Shown: positions 8,640 through 16,861 of the stretch, piece by piece
Numbering within the stretch: the first letter of the stretch is position 1
Layout: the number at the start of each line of letters is the position of its first letter
Assembly (NCBI RefSeq): GCF_017881085.1
Contig: NZ_JADGRI010000007.1
Location: forward strand, 1-39,482
Reading direction: 5' to 3'
DNA length: 39,482 bases
DNA from: Bradyrhizobium sp.
GTDB taxonomy: Bacteria; Pseudomonadota; Alphaproteobacteria; Rhizobiales; Xanthobacteraceae
The notes under the pieces: model-generated
What the model saw: the letters and a program-made list of their open reading frames with translations, nothing else
What the model was told of the DNA's origin: nothing
Database searches by the model: none
Made by a program: the position numbers and the translations under genes

Positions 8640-10094
8640 ATGAAATTGGACCTCAAACGATTATTTGCCAGATCGATGACGGGCGGCCTTGAGCTCGCCG
8701 GACCGCCGGCGCCGCCATCGCCGCGCTCGGCCAAGCAGAAGACGATGTTCGTCACACTCGCCGGGAGCCTCGCCCTGATCGGCGCGGTCGCGGGCGCCTA
8801 CTACTTTGCGATGCGGCCGGTGACCCTGCGGATCGCAGTTGGTCCGGCCAACAGCGACGACATCAAGGCGGTCCAGGCGCTGACCCAGGCCTTCAGCCAG
8901 GCGCGCGGCTATATCCGTTTGCGCCCGGTGCAGACCGATGGCGCGGCCGCGAGCGCCAAGGCGCTTGAAGACGGCGCGGCCGACCTCGCCATCATTCGCG
9001 GCGATCTCGACGTGCCGAAAAACGCGCAGGCCGTAGCGACGCTGCGCAAGAACGTCGCGGTGCTGTGGGTGCCTCCGCCCGCGAAGGGCAAGGGCAAGAA
9101 ATCCGGCCCGAAGATCACCAAAATCGCGCAGCTTGCCGGTCGCCGCATCGGCGTGGTCGGCCGCACCCCGGCCAATGTCAATTTGCTCAAGGTGATCCTG
9201 CAGCAATATGGCGTCGACCCCGGCAAGGTCGAGATCATTCAGTTTCCCGCCGCCGAGGCCGCGGACGCCATCCGCAACCAGAAGGCGGACGCCTATCTCG
9301 CCGCGGGTCCCGTCAACAGCAAGATCACCGCCGATGCGATCAATGCGTCGACCCGCGACGGCGGAACGCCGACCTTCCTCGCGATCGATTCGGCCGAGGC
9401 GATCGCGCAAAACCATCCGATGTACGAGGCCTCCGAAATTCCCGCCGGCGCGTTCGGCGGCTCGCCGGACAAGCCCGACGACGAGGTGAAGACGATCAGC
9501 TTCTCGCACCACATCGTCGCGCGCAAAGGTCTGTCGGAATCGACGGTCGCGGCCTTCACCCGGCAGTTGTTCGCGATCCGGCAGCAGCTGATGACGGAAT
9601 TCCCGCTGGCTGCGAAGATCGAGACCCCGGATACCGACAAGGACGCCGTCATTCCCGTCCACCCGGGCGCCGCGGCCTTCGTCGACGGCGAGGAAAAGAC
9701 CTTCCTCGATCGCTACAGCGATTACATCTGGTGGGGCCTGATGGCCCTGTCGGCGATGGGCTCCGCCGGCGCGTGGTTCGCGGGCTACCTGAAAAAGGAC
9801 GAGCGGAGCAACAACAGCTCGCTGCGCGAACGCCTGCTCGACATGATTGCGGGCGCGCGCCGCAGCGAATCCATCGAAGAACTCGACCGGATGCAATCGG
9901 ATGCGGACGAAATCCTGCGCGATACGCTGCGCTGCTTCGATGATGGCGCCATCGAGGAGGGTGCACTGACCGCCTTCAGCATCGCGCTCGAGCAATTCCA
10001 CAACGCGGTCGCCGACCGCAAGACGTTGTTGAACAGCATGCCGCAAAATCTGCAAAGGGCAGGCGCGCAGTTCCGCGCCGCCGCCACTTTGTAA
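8640..10094 (+). CDS. membrane-tethered TAXI-family solute-binding protein
   Basis: The product is 484 residues from the ATG at 8640. A TTG at 8607 has a GGGAGG four bases upstream and could be the true start, adding 11 residues. The order is a short cytoplasmic N-terminus, a membrane helix (about 36-58), a TAXI-like binding domain (VTLRIAVGPANSDDIKAVQALTQAF, GAADLAIIRGDLDVPKNAQAVATL, QLAGRRIGVVGRTPANVNLL), a second membrane helix near 362-384 (YIWWGLMALSAMGSAGAWFAGYL), and a helical cytoplasmic tail of 100 residues. The topology puts the binding domain in the periplasm. Typical TAXI receptors are soluble, so this layout suggests sensing or a fixed receptor. No permease is adjacent. Confidence 0.85.
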   Translation: MKLDLKRLFARSMTGGLELAGPPAPPSPRSAKQKTMFVTLAGSLALIGAVAGAYYFAMRPVTLRIAVGPANSDDIKAVQALTQAFSQARGYIRLRPVQTDGAAASAKALEDGAADLAIIRGDLDVPKNAQAVATLRKNVAVLWVPPPAKGKGKKSGPKITKIAQLAGRRIGVVGRTPANVNLLKVILQQYGVDPGKVEIIQFPAAEAADAIRNQKADAYLAAGPVNSKITADAINASTRDGGTPTFLAIDSAEAIAQNHPMYEASEIPAGAFGGSPDKPDDEVKTISFSHHIVARKGLSESTVAAFTRQLFAIRQQLMTEFPLAAKIETPDTDKDAVIPVHPGAAAFVDGEEKTFLDRYSDYIWWGLMALSAMGSAGAWFAGYLKKDERSNNSSLRERLLDMIAGARRSESIEELDRMQSDADEILRDTLRCFDDGAIEEGALTAFSIALEQFHNAVADRKTLLNSMPQNLQRAGAQFRAAATL

Positions 10095-10184
10095 GCGGCC
10101 TCCCCTGTAATCCAGCCGTCACAGAATCTTCCTAGGTCTGTCGGGACCCTCGGTGCAACCTGTTGCCCGATCAAGGAGGTCTGC

Positions 10185-11768
10185 ATGACGATCAGGATTT
10201 CCCGCAACGCTGCCCGCGGACTTTCCCGCCGGCGCTTCCTTTCCACTGCAGCAGCGACCGGCGCCGGTGCGCTCGGCGCCATCGCGATGCCTTATCTCAG
10301 CCGCGCCGCCGACCGGCCGCAGATCAGCCATGGCGTGCAATCCGGCGACATCGGCGCCGACGGCGGCGTGGTGTGGGCGCGCGCCGACCGCCCGTCGCAA
10401 ATGATGGTCGAGGTCGCCACCACGGAATCCTTCAACAATGCACGACTTCTGCCGCCGGTCGCGGCATTGCCCGAGAGCGACTTCACCGCGAAAATGCTCC
10501 TGGAAAATCTTCCCGCCGGGCAGGACATTTTCTATCGGGTCCGGTTCCGCGACCTTTCGCATACCGATGTGTCGAGCGAGCCCATGGTCGGCCGCTTCCG
10601 TACCGCACCGGCCGACCGACGCGACGTCAGCTTCGTCTGGGGCGGCGATGTCGCGGGCCAGGGCTGGGGCATCAATCCCGACGATGGCGGCATGGTCACC
10701 TTCGCCACCATGAAGAAGCACCGGCCGGATTTCCTGCTGCATTCCGGCGACACCATCTATGCCGACGGCGTCATTTCATCCGAGGTGAAATTGCCCGACG
10801 GCAAGATCTGGAAGAACGTCACGATACCGGAGAAAGCCAAAGTCGCCGAGACGCTCGACGAATTCCGCGCGGCGCACAAGTACAATTTCCTCGACGAGAA
10901 CGTGCGCGCCTTCAACGCCGAGGTGCCGATCTTCGTGCAGTGGGACGACCACGAGGTCATGAACAACTGGTCGGCGTCGAAGGAAATCCCCGCAGCCTAC
11001 AAGGTGCGCGATATCTCGTTGCTCGCCGCGCGCTCTGCCCGTGCGTTCCACGAGATGTATCCGATGCGGGAAAGCATCGTCGAGCCGGGCCGGGTCTATC
11101 GCACCCTCAGCTACGGGCCGCATCTCGACGTCTTCATGCTGGACGAGCGCAGCTATCGCGGCCCCAACGGTCCGAACCTGCAAACCACTTATGGCCCCGA
11201 CAGCTATTTCATCGGGCCCGATCAGCTCGCCTGGCTGAAGCGCGGGCTATTGAATTCGCGCGCCACCTGGAAGGTGATCGCCTCCGACATGCCGCTCAGC
11301 CTGATCGTCTATGACGATGCGGCCAACAAGAAGGGCTCCGAGGCATTCGCGCAGGGCGACGGCCTGCCGCGCGGCCGCGAGCTCGAAATCGCCGATCTGC
11401 TGCGCTTCATCAAGACGTCGGGCGTTGCGAATACGGTGTGGCTGACCGCGGATGTGCATTACGCTGCCGCACACTACTATCATCCCGACAAGGCGCAGTT
11501 TCAGGATTTCGAGCCGTTCTGGGAATTCGTCTCCGGCCCCCTGCACGCCGGAACCTTCGGACCAAACGAACTCGACAACACCTTCGGACCGGAAGTGAAG
11601 TTCATAAAGGCGCCGGGTCTGGACAAGCAGAACCTGCCGCCGTCAGCCGGGATGCAGTTCTTCGGTCACGTCAGGATCGACGGCGCAAGCGGGCAGTTGA
11701 CGGTGACCTTGCGCGACCGCGCCGATGTGGCGCTGTGGTCGACGACGCTCGATCCCAAACTGGGATAA
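10185..11768 (+). CDS. phoD: alkaline phosphatase D (PhoD) family protein, Tat-exported
   Basis: A perfect AGGAGG lies five bases before the ATG. The 527-residue product has a twin-arginine signal (LSRRRFLSTAAATGAGALGAIAMPYLSRAA), so it folds and binds metal in the cytoplasm before export. PhoD motifs are present in order: VSFVWGGDVAGQGWG, LHSGDTIYADG, FVQWDDHEVMNNW and VWLTADVHYAAAHYY. These supply the Asp, Asn and His metal ligands. PhoD enzymes hydrolyse phosphate mono- and diesters, including teichoic acids and nucleic acids, and support phosphate scavenging. I see no clear Pho box in the 90 bases upstream. Confidence 0.93.
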   Translation: MTIRISRNAARGLSRRRFLSTAAATGAGALGAIAMPYLSRAADRPQISHGVQSGDIGADGGVVWARADRPSQMMVEVATTESFNNARLLPPVAALPESDFTAKMLLENLPAGQDIFYRVRFRDLSHTDVSSEPMVGRFRTAPADRRDVSFVWGGDVAGQGWGINPDDGGMVTFATMKKHRPDFLLHSGDTIYADGVISSEVKLPDGKIWKNVTIPEKAKVAETLDEFRAAHKYNFLDENVRAFNAEVPIFVQWDDHEVMNNWSASKEIPAAYKVRDISLLAARSARAFHEMYPMRESIVEPGRVYRTLSYGPHLDVFMLDERSYRGPNGPNLQTTYGPDSYFIGPDQLAWLKRGLLNSRATWKVIASDMPLSLIVYDDAANKKGSEAFAQGDGLPRGRELEIADLLRFIKTSGVANTVWLTADVHYAAAHYYHPDKAQFQDFEPFWEFVSGPLHAGTFGPNELDNTFGPEVKFIKAPGLDKQNLPPSAGMQFFGHVRIDGASGQLTVTLRDRADVALWSTTLDPKLG

Positions 11769-11804
11769 CGACCGGCCGATTCCGAAACCGGCAGACGTGC
11801 CCGA

Positions 11805-12194
11805 TCAACCACGGGCGCCGTCGCCGGGTCGGCGTTTCAGCAAGGCGTGCAGCGCGTCGGTCGAACACGGCTTCGGCAGCGTTGGCTTATCTGCGAACGC
11901 TGCCGGAAACGCGCCGCTGGCGCCGTAACCGGTGACGAAGACGAACGGAATTTTCAGCGCGTCCAGCCGCTCGGCGACCGCAAAGCTCTTTTCTCGGACC
12001 AGCCCGACGTCGAGCAACGCAAAATCCGGCTTGCGGTCGGCGATCATTTCGAGCGCCTTGGCCACGCTCCCCGCGGTCCGCACCGTCTTCACCCCAAAGC
12101 CCAGAATCGTATCCTCGAAGTCGAGCGCGATGATCGGGTCATCCTCGACAATCAGCACGTCTTCGGGGATGCGGTCGAAAGAGGCGGCTTCCAT
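11805..12194 (-). CDS. stand-alone response regulator receiver
   Basis: A single CheY-like receiver domain with no output domain. From the ATG at 12194 it has 129 residues; a GTG at 12236 would add 14 and cannot be excluded. The acidic pocket is VEDD (Glu17-Asp19), the phospho-acceptor is Asp62 in LLDVGL, the switch Thr is Thr88 in FVTGYG, and Lys108 is in LPKP. All key residues are intact. No histidine kinase gene is in the window, so its partner is encoded elsewhere. It is divergent from the Crp/Fnr gene with about 200 bases between the starts, which suggests linked control. Confidence 0.88.
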   Translation of the reverse strand: MEAASFDRIPEDVLIVEDDPIIALDFEDTILGFGVKTVRTAGSVAKALEMIADRKPDFALLDVGLVREKSFAVAERLDALKIPFVFVTGYGASGAFPAAFADKPTLPKPCSTDALHALLKRRPGDGARG

Positions 12195-12391
12195 GGTTTC
12201 GCTGACAAACGCCCAGAAATCGCAATCCGAGCCCACCTCGAACCGCGCCCGGTGCCGGCGCCAAAAAAAGCGCGCCGGTCGGTTCCCAATATGAAACCAT
12301 CACATCGTCCGTTCGTTTGTCTGTGCACTTGTGGACTTAACAATTTGAAGTGAGCGGCTATCGTGACGGCCGCGAGGCAAGGAAACCGGGG

Positions 12392-13159
12392 ATGGTCCGA
12401 CGTGAAAGCGAAGCCAACAGCAGCGAACGCCCCTGCAACAACCTGTTGCGGCGGCTGAGCGCGGGCGACTTTGCCCTGATCGCGCCGCATCTTGCGCTGG
12501 AGGAGGCCCGGCCCAACGACCTGCTCTACAATCCCGGTGACGACGTCGAGATCGTCCACTTTCCCTGCGGACCTTCGCTTGCGTCTTACCTGGTGGCCAA
12601 TGAGGACGGCCGCGATGTCGAAACCATCCTGGTCGGCCGCGAGGGCGCCGTCGGTGGAATTGTCAGCCAGGGATATCTGCCGGCCTATACCCGGATCATG
12701 GTCAAGTTCGGCGGGTCTTTCGCGCGCCTGCATGTCAGCAAGCTGGATGCCGCAAAAGCAAAGTCTTCCACGCTGAGTAACGTGTTTTCGCGTTACGCGG
12801 ACTGCATGCTTGCCCAGATCTTCCAGTCGACGGCCTGCAATGCGATCCATTCGATCGAGCAGCGCACCGCGAAATGGATCATCTCGGCGATGGAGCGGAC
12901 CGATGGCGCGGACGTCGTGCCGCTGACCCACGAGCAGCTCGCGACCCTGCTCGGGGTCGGCCGCAGCTATACCAGCCGGGTAATGCAGACATTCAAGGCG
13001 GAAGGGATTCTGGAGACCCGCCGCGGCTCGATCCTGGTGCGCAACCGCGAGGCGCTGCAGACCCGGGCCTGCCTTTGCAACGAATCCGTCAAAAATCACT
13101 TCGACGAGGTGCTGCGCGGGGTCTACCCGACCGAAGAGTCGCACGCGGCGGTGGGGTAG
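12392..13159 (+). CDS. Crp/Fnr-family transcriptional regulator
   Basis: The product is 255 residues from the ATG at 12392, which has AAGGAA a good distance upstream; a GTG at 12350 is an alternative. A cyclic-nucleotide-binding-like beta-roll covers about residues 20-130 (LLYNPGDDVEIVHFPCG, ILVGREGAVGG). A winged helix with LTHEQLATLLGVGRSYTSRVMQTFKAEGIL follows. The iron-sulphur cysteine pattern of FNR is absent, and the beta-roll lacks an obvious cAMP phosphate-binding RxA motif, so the ligand is unknown. An intrinsic terminator follows at 13244. The divergent receiver suggests a two-gene stress module. Confidence 0.9.
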   Translation: MVRRESEANSSERPCNNLLRRLSAGDFALIAPHLALEEARPNDLLYNPGDDVEIVHFPCGPSLASYLVANEDGRDVETILVGREGAVGGIVSQGYLPAYTRIMVKFGGSFARLHVSKLDAAKAKSSTLSNVFSRYADCMLAQIFQSTACNAIHSIEQRTAKWIISAMERTDGADVVPLTHEQLATLLGVGRSYTSRVMQTFKAEGILETRRGSILVRNREALQTRACLCNESVKNHFDEVLRGVYPTEESHAAVG

Positions 13160-13243
13160 CGCCAGGGCTGGTTGCCATCATTTTCAGCTGAATCGTGCTG
13201 TCTCAACCGTGTTCGGGTGGCGGCTTTGCGCCGTTGGTGGCCG

Positions 13244-13265
13244 CCGGCCTCGCGGTCGGTTTTTT
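13244..13265 (+). terminator. intrinsic terminator of the Crp/Fnr gene
   Basis: CCGGCC and GGTCGG form a six-pair stem (one G-T pair) around a TCGC tetraloop, directly followed by six T residues. It lies 84 bases after the regulator's stop codon and is a textbook Rho-independent terminator on the plus strand. Confidence 0.7.
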
Positions 13266-13392
13266 CGGTGTGATGATGATCCGGGCCGCGTCCCACAGCC
13301 GAAGGCCATGAGATGTGACCGAATGAGCCCGGCGGCGGCCAAAATGACGCCGGTATGACGGAAAATCGGTCAAGCACCCCCTCAACAAGCCA

Positions 13393-13420
13393 TTGTTTTT
13401 TAGCGTTTTCTGACTATATT
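13393..13420 (+). promoter_or_regulatory. candidate sigma-70-like promoter upstream of typA
   Basis: TTGTTT (13393-13398) and TATATT (13415-13420) are separated by 16 bases in an AT-rich island within GC-rich DNA. A transcript would start near 13427, just before the hairpin at 13442. Confidence 0.55.
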
Positions 13421-13441
13421 GCAGCGCAACGAGTAAGGTGT

Positions 13442-13471
13442 GCCCGGTCCTTTTGGCCGGGCTTCCTTTTT
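13442..13471 (+). terminator. terminator-like hairpin in the typA leader
   Basis: GCCCGG and CCGGGC form a six-pair stem around a nine-base loop (tccttttgg), followed by TTCCTTTTT. It would end a transcript of only about 45 bases from the promoter at 13393. Either it attenuates typA or it defines a very short RNA. A second small hairpin, AGGTGC-ctt-GCACCT, follows at 13472-13486. Confidence 0.55.
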
Positions 13472-13504
13472 AGGTGCCTTGCACCTTCCAGAATTTCAGG
13501 TTTT

Positions 13505-13554
13505 GAGCGTGATCCGGAAAAGTGGGTCCCGGTTTTCCGGTGAGATCGTGCTCC
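13505..13554. repeat. palindromic intergenic repeat
   Basis: The outer arms GAGCGTGATC and GATCGTGCTC surround the inner arms CCGGAAAA and TTTTCCGG. I recall this gagc(a/g)tgatccggaaaagtgg type of palindrome as common between genes in Bradyrhizobium and relatives. It lies 29 bases before typA, so it sits in the mRNA leader. Confidence 0.7.
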
Positions 13555-13582
13555 AGCCATTGTCCGAGCCAGAAGAACAGCT

Positions 13583-15409
13583 ATGAACCTCCGCAACGTC
13601 GCCATTATCGCCCACGTCGACCACGGCAAAACCACTTTGGTCGATCGCCTGCTGCAGCAATCCGGCACCTATCGCGACAACCAGCGGGTGGTCGAGCGTG
13701 CCATGGACTCCAACGATCTGGAGCGCGAGCGCGGCATCACCATTCTCGCCAAGGCGGCCTCGGTGCAGTGGAAGGACACCCGCATCAACATCGTCGACAC
13801 TCCGGGCCACGCCGATTTCGGCGGCGAGGTCGAGCGCATCCTGAACATGGTGGACGGCGCGCTGGTGCTGGTGGACGCCGCCGAAGGCCCGCTGCCGCAA
13901 ACCAAATTCGTGGTGTCGAAGGCGCTCAAGGTCGGGCTGAAGCCGATCGTGGTCATCAACAAGGTCGACCGCCCCGACGCACGGCCGACCGAAGTCATCA
14001 ACGAGGTGTTCGACCTGTTCGCGGCGCTGGACGCCACCGAAGAGCAGCTCGATTTTCCGATTCTCTACGGCTCGGCCAAGCAGGGCTGGATGGCGGAAAG
14101 CCCGGATGGTCCGAAGGACGCCGGCATGCAGCCGCTGTTCGACCTGATCCTGCGTCACGTCGCGCCGCCGACCGTCGAGGAAGGGCCGTTCCGCATGATC
14201 GGCACCATTCTGGAGGCCAACCCCTATCTCGGCCGCATCATCACCGGCCGCATCACCTCCGGCACCATCAAGCCGAACCAGGCCGTCAAGGTGCTGGGCG
14301 GCGACGGCAAGCTGATCGAGACCGGGCGTATCACCAAGATCATCGCCTTCCGCGGCATCGAGCGCACGCCGCTTGAAGAGGCCGAAGCCGGCGACATCGT
14401 CGCCATTGCCGGCCTCACCAAGGGCACCGTCGCCGACACGTTCTGCGATCCCTCCGTCGATGTGCCCTTGAAGGCGCAGCCGATCGATCCGCCGACCGTG
14501 TCGATGTCGTTCATCGTCAACAACTCGCCGCTCGCGGGCACCGAAGGCGACAAGGTGACCAGCCGCATGATCCGCGACCGCCTGCTGCGCGAAGCCGAAG
14601 GCAATGTCGCGCTGCGCGTCACCGAAGCCGACGACAAGGATTCCATGGAAGTCTCGGGCCGCGGCGAATTGCAGCTCGCGATCCTGATCGAGACCATGCG
14701 CCGCGAAGGTTTTGAACTGTCGGTATCGCGCCCGCGCGTCGTGATGAAGAAGGACGACGCCACCGGCGAGTGGCAGGAGCCGATCGAAGAAGTCGTGATC
14801 GACGTCGACGAGGAGCATTCCGGCGTCGTCGTGCAGAAGATGAGCGAACGCAAGGCCGAGATGATCGAGATGCGTCCCTCCGGCGGCAACCGGCTGCGGC
14901 TGGTGTTCTATGCGCCCACGCGAGGCCTGATCGGCTATCAGGGCGAACTCCTGACCGACACCCGCGGCACCGCGATCATGAACCGGCTGTTCCACGGCTA
15001 TGCGCCCTACAAGGGCAACATCCAGGGCCGCCGCAACGGCGTATTGATCTCCAACGATCAGGGCGAGGCGGTCGCCTACGCCATGTTCAAGCTGGAAGAC
15101 CGCGGTCCGATGATGATCGAGCCCGGCTGTAAGGTCTACAAGGGCATGATCGTCGGCGAGCACACCCGCGAGAACGATCTGGAGATCAATATCCTCAAGG
15201 GCAAGCAGCTCACCAATATCCGCACCACCTCGAAGGACGAAGCGGTGCGCCTGACCCCGCCGATCCAGATGACCCTTGAAAAGGCGCTGGCCTATATCGA
15301 GGACGACGAACTGGTCGAGGTCACCCCGAAGTCGATCCGGCTGCGCAAGAAGTTCCTCGACGCCAACGAGCGCAAGCGCGCGGAGAAGACCAAGGAAGCG
15401 GTGGCGTAA
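13583..15409 (+). CDS. typA: translational GTPase TypA/BipA
   Basis: A ribosome-associated GTPase related to EF-G that aids 50S assembly and growth under stress or cold. The 608 residues match the family length. The G domain has AHVDHGKTT (P-loop), DLERERGITI (switch I), DTPGHADFGGEVER (G3) and INKVDRPDAR (G4). Domain II and the EF-G-like domains follow, then the BipA-specific C-terminus with APTRGLIGYQGELLTDTRGTAIMNRLFHGY and ALAYIEDDELVEVTPKSIRLRK. The gene is single, preceded by the promoter-terminator leader at 13393-13486, which may control it. The 651-residue antisense frame is a shadow. Confidence 0.97.
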   Translation: MNLRNVAIIAHVDHGKTTLVDRLLQQSGTYRDNQRVVERAMDSNDLERERGITILAKAASVQWKDTRINIVDTPGHADFGGEVERILNMVDGALVLVDAAEGPLPQTKFVVSKALKVGLKPIVVINKVDRPDARPTEVINEVFDLFAALDATEEQLDFPILYGSAKQGWMAESPDGPKDAGMQPLFDLILRHVAPPTVEEGPFRMIGTILEANPYLGRIITGRITSGTIKPNQAVKVLGGDGKLIETGRITKIIAFRGIERTPLEEAEAGDIVAIAGLTKGTVADTFCDPSVDVPLKAQPIDPPTVSMSFIVNNSPLAGTEGDKVTSRMIRDRLLREAEGNVALRVTEADDKDSMEVSGRGELQLAILIETMRREGFELSVSRPRVVMKKDDATGEWQEPIEEVVIDVDEEHSGVVVQKMSERKAEMIEMRPSGGNRLRLVFYAPTRGLIGYQGELLTDTRGTAIMNRLFHGYAPYKGNIQGRRNGVLISNDQGEAVAYAMFKLEDRGPMMIEPGCKVYKGMIVGEHTRENDLEINILKGKQLTNIRTTSKDEAVRLTPPIQMTLEKALAYIEDDELVEVTPKSIRLRKKFLDANERKRAEKTKEAVA

Positions 15410-15413
15410 GTCG

Positions 15414-15471
15414 GCGAATAGGGAGTAGCGAATGGCGAGTAGACGAGCCATATAAGCAACGTTCTATTCGC
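15414..15471. repeat. short inverted repeat after typA
   Basis: GCGAATAG (15414-15421) is the reverse complement of CTATTCGC (15464-15471), and the segment between holds several gagtag/gcgaatgg variants. It looks like a degenerate intergenic repeat in the 80-base gap before the amine oxidase. Confidence 0.45.
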
Positions 15472-15492
15472 CACTCACCATCGCCTCACCTC

Positions 15493-16761
15493 ATGTCCCT
15501 CCCCTCCGAAGTCGATGTCGCCATCATCGGCGCCGGCGCCGCAGGCCTCGGTGCCGCCCACGCGCTGAACAATTCCGGCCTCTCGATCATCGTGCTGGAA
15601 GCGCGCGATCGCGTCGGTGGCCGCGGCCATACCATCATGGCGGCGCCGGAAATTACCTTCGACGTCGGCTGCGGCTGGCTGCATTCGGCGGACAGGAATT
15701 CGTTCGTCGGGATCGCCGAGCAGCTGAATTTCGAGATCGACAAAACCCGCCCGCCGTGGCGCGAGGAGGCATTCGATGAGGCCTTTCCGCCCCGGGAGCG
15801 CGCCGACTTCATCGGGGCGCTGGAAGATTTTTACGACCGCGCCGAGGAGGCCGCCAGAAGGTTGGCAAAGAGTGGCAGCGACAGCGCCGCGAACGCCTGT
15901 CTCGAGCCCGGCAATCGCTGGAATCCGATGATCGATGCGATCTCGACCTATGTGAACGGCTGCGAACTCGACCAGGTCTCCATCCTCGACATGGACGCCT
16001 ATGAGGACACCGAGATCAACTGGCGGGTGCGGCGCGGCTACGGCGCACTGATGGCGGCCTATGGCGCGTCCTGCCCGCTGGCGCTGAACACGCAGGTCAC
16101 CCTGATCGACCATTCCGGCAGGCGCGTGCGGATCGAGACCTCGCGCGGGACGCTTTCCGCCGGCAAAGCGATCGTGACCGTGCCGACCAACCTGATCGCC
16201 GACGAGACGATTCGCTTTCACCCGGCACTGCCTGCAAAAGTCGACGCCGCGTGCGGCCTGCCGCTAGGGCTCGCCGACAAGGTCATGCTGGCGCTGGATC
16301 AGCCGCAAGATTCTAATGACGCGTTGCCGAAAGACGGCAATCTGCGCGGCGCCACCATGCGCACCGCGATGGGCACTTTTCATCTGCGCCCGTTCGGCCA
16401 GCCCTGCATCGAAGGCTTCTTCGGCGGCCGCTTCGCGCAACAATTGGAAGATGCCGGCGACGGCGCGCTGGCCGCGCAGTCGATCGACGAGATCGTGGCC
16501 CTGCTCGGCTCGGATTTCCGCCGGCGATTAAAACCGCTGGCGGAATCGCGCTGGGCCCACGATCCCTTCGCGCGAGGTTCATACTCGCACGCCTTGCCCG
16601 GCCACGCCGGCCAGCGCGCCGTGCTGGCCGCGCCGGTCGACGGCCGGCTGTTCTTCGCTGGTGAAGCCACCTCGCCGGAGTTTTTCTCGACGGCGCATGG
16701 GGCGCGGGACAGCGGGGAGCGGGCGGCGGAAGAGGTGATGGGCACGCTCGCGAAGGGATGA
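15493..16761 (+). CDS. flavin-dependent amine oxidase family protein (FAD/NAD(P)-binding)
   Basis: This 422-residue protein starts with the FAD-binding Rossmann motif VAIIGAGAAGLGAAHAL and the LEARDRVGGRGHT segment typical of monoamine oxidases and related flavoenzymes. The C-terminal FAD contact is present as LFFAGEATSPEFFSTAHGARDSGERAAEEV. YSHALPGHAGQRAVLAAPV matches the substrate-proximal region of the family. It likely oxidises an amine in the cytoplasm with release of ammonia and peroxide; the substrate is unknown. It has no signal peptide and follows typA by 83 bases on the same strand. Confidence 0.9.
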   Translation: MSLPSEVDVAIIGAGAAGLGAAHALNNSGLSIIVLEARDRVGGRGHTIMAAPEITFDVGCGWLHSADRNSFVGIAEQLNFEIDKTRPPWREEAFDEAFPPRERADFIGALEDFYDRAEEAARRLAKSGSDSAANACLEPGNRWNPMIDAISTYVNGCELDQVSILDMDAYEDTEINWRVRRGYGALMAAYGASCPLALNTQVTLIDHSGRRVRIETSRGTLSAGKAIVTVPTNLIADETIRFHPALPAKVDAACGLPLGLADKVMLALDQPQDSNDALPKDGNLRGATMRTAMGTFHLRPFGQPCIEGFFGGRFAQQLEDAGDGALAAQSIDEIVALLGSDFRRRLKPLAESRWAHDPFARGSYSHALPGHAGQRAVLAAPVDGRLFFAGEATSPEFFSTAHGARDSGERAAEEVMGTLAKG

Positions 16762-16771
16762 TTGCCGATCT

Positions 16772-16860
16772 CGTCATTCCGGGATGGTCCGGAGGACCAG
16801 ACCTCAGATGTGCAATTGCACATCGTAGTTCGATGCTTTCGCATCGCCCCGGAGTGACAG
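16772..16860. repeat. composite palindromic intergenic repeat
   Basis: The outer arms CGTCATTCCGGG and CCCCGGAGTGAC enclose a perfect 18-base palindrome GATGTGCAATTGCACATC (16807-16824) and a hairpin CGATGC-TTTC-GCATCG (16831-16846). The convergent genes on either side suggest it can also act as a transcription barrier. I recall similar elements between genes in Bradyrhizobium. Confidence 0.7.
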
Positions 16861-16861
16861 C

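Larger units (their letters stand above)
13160..13582. other. 423-base gene-free stretch between crp-like gene and typA
   Basis: It contains the terminator at 13244, a candidate promoter at 13393, a second hairpin with a T-rich tail at 13442, a short hairpin at 13472 and a palindromic repeat at 13505. The small frames in the ORF track are not convincing genes. Confidence 0.7.

Noticed and set aside
8661-10055. 464-residue minus-strand ORF over the tethered TAXI gene
   Set aside because: Shadow of a well-supported gene; composition dominated by Arg, Gly, Asp and Val without motifs.
13496-15451. 651-residue frame antisense to typA
   Set aside because: It is rich in Arg, His, Gln and Asp and mirrors the GC-rich codon pattern of typA; no domain is visible.
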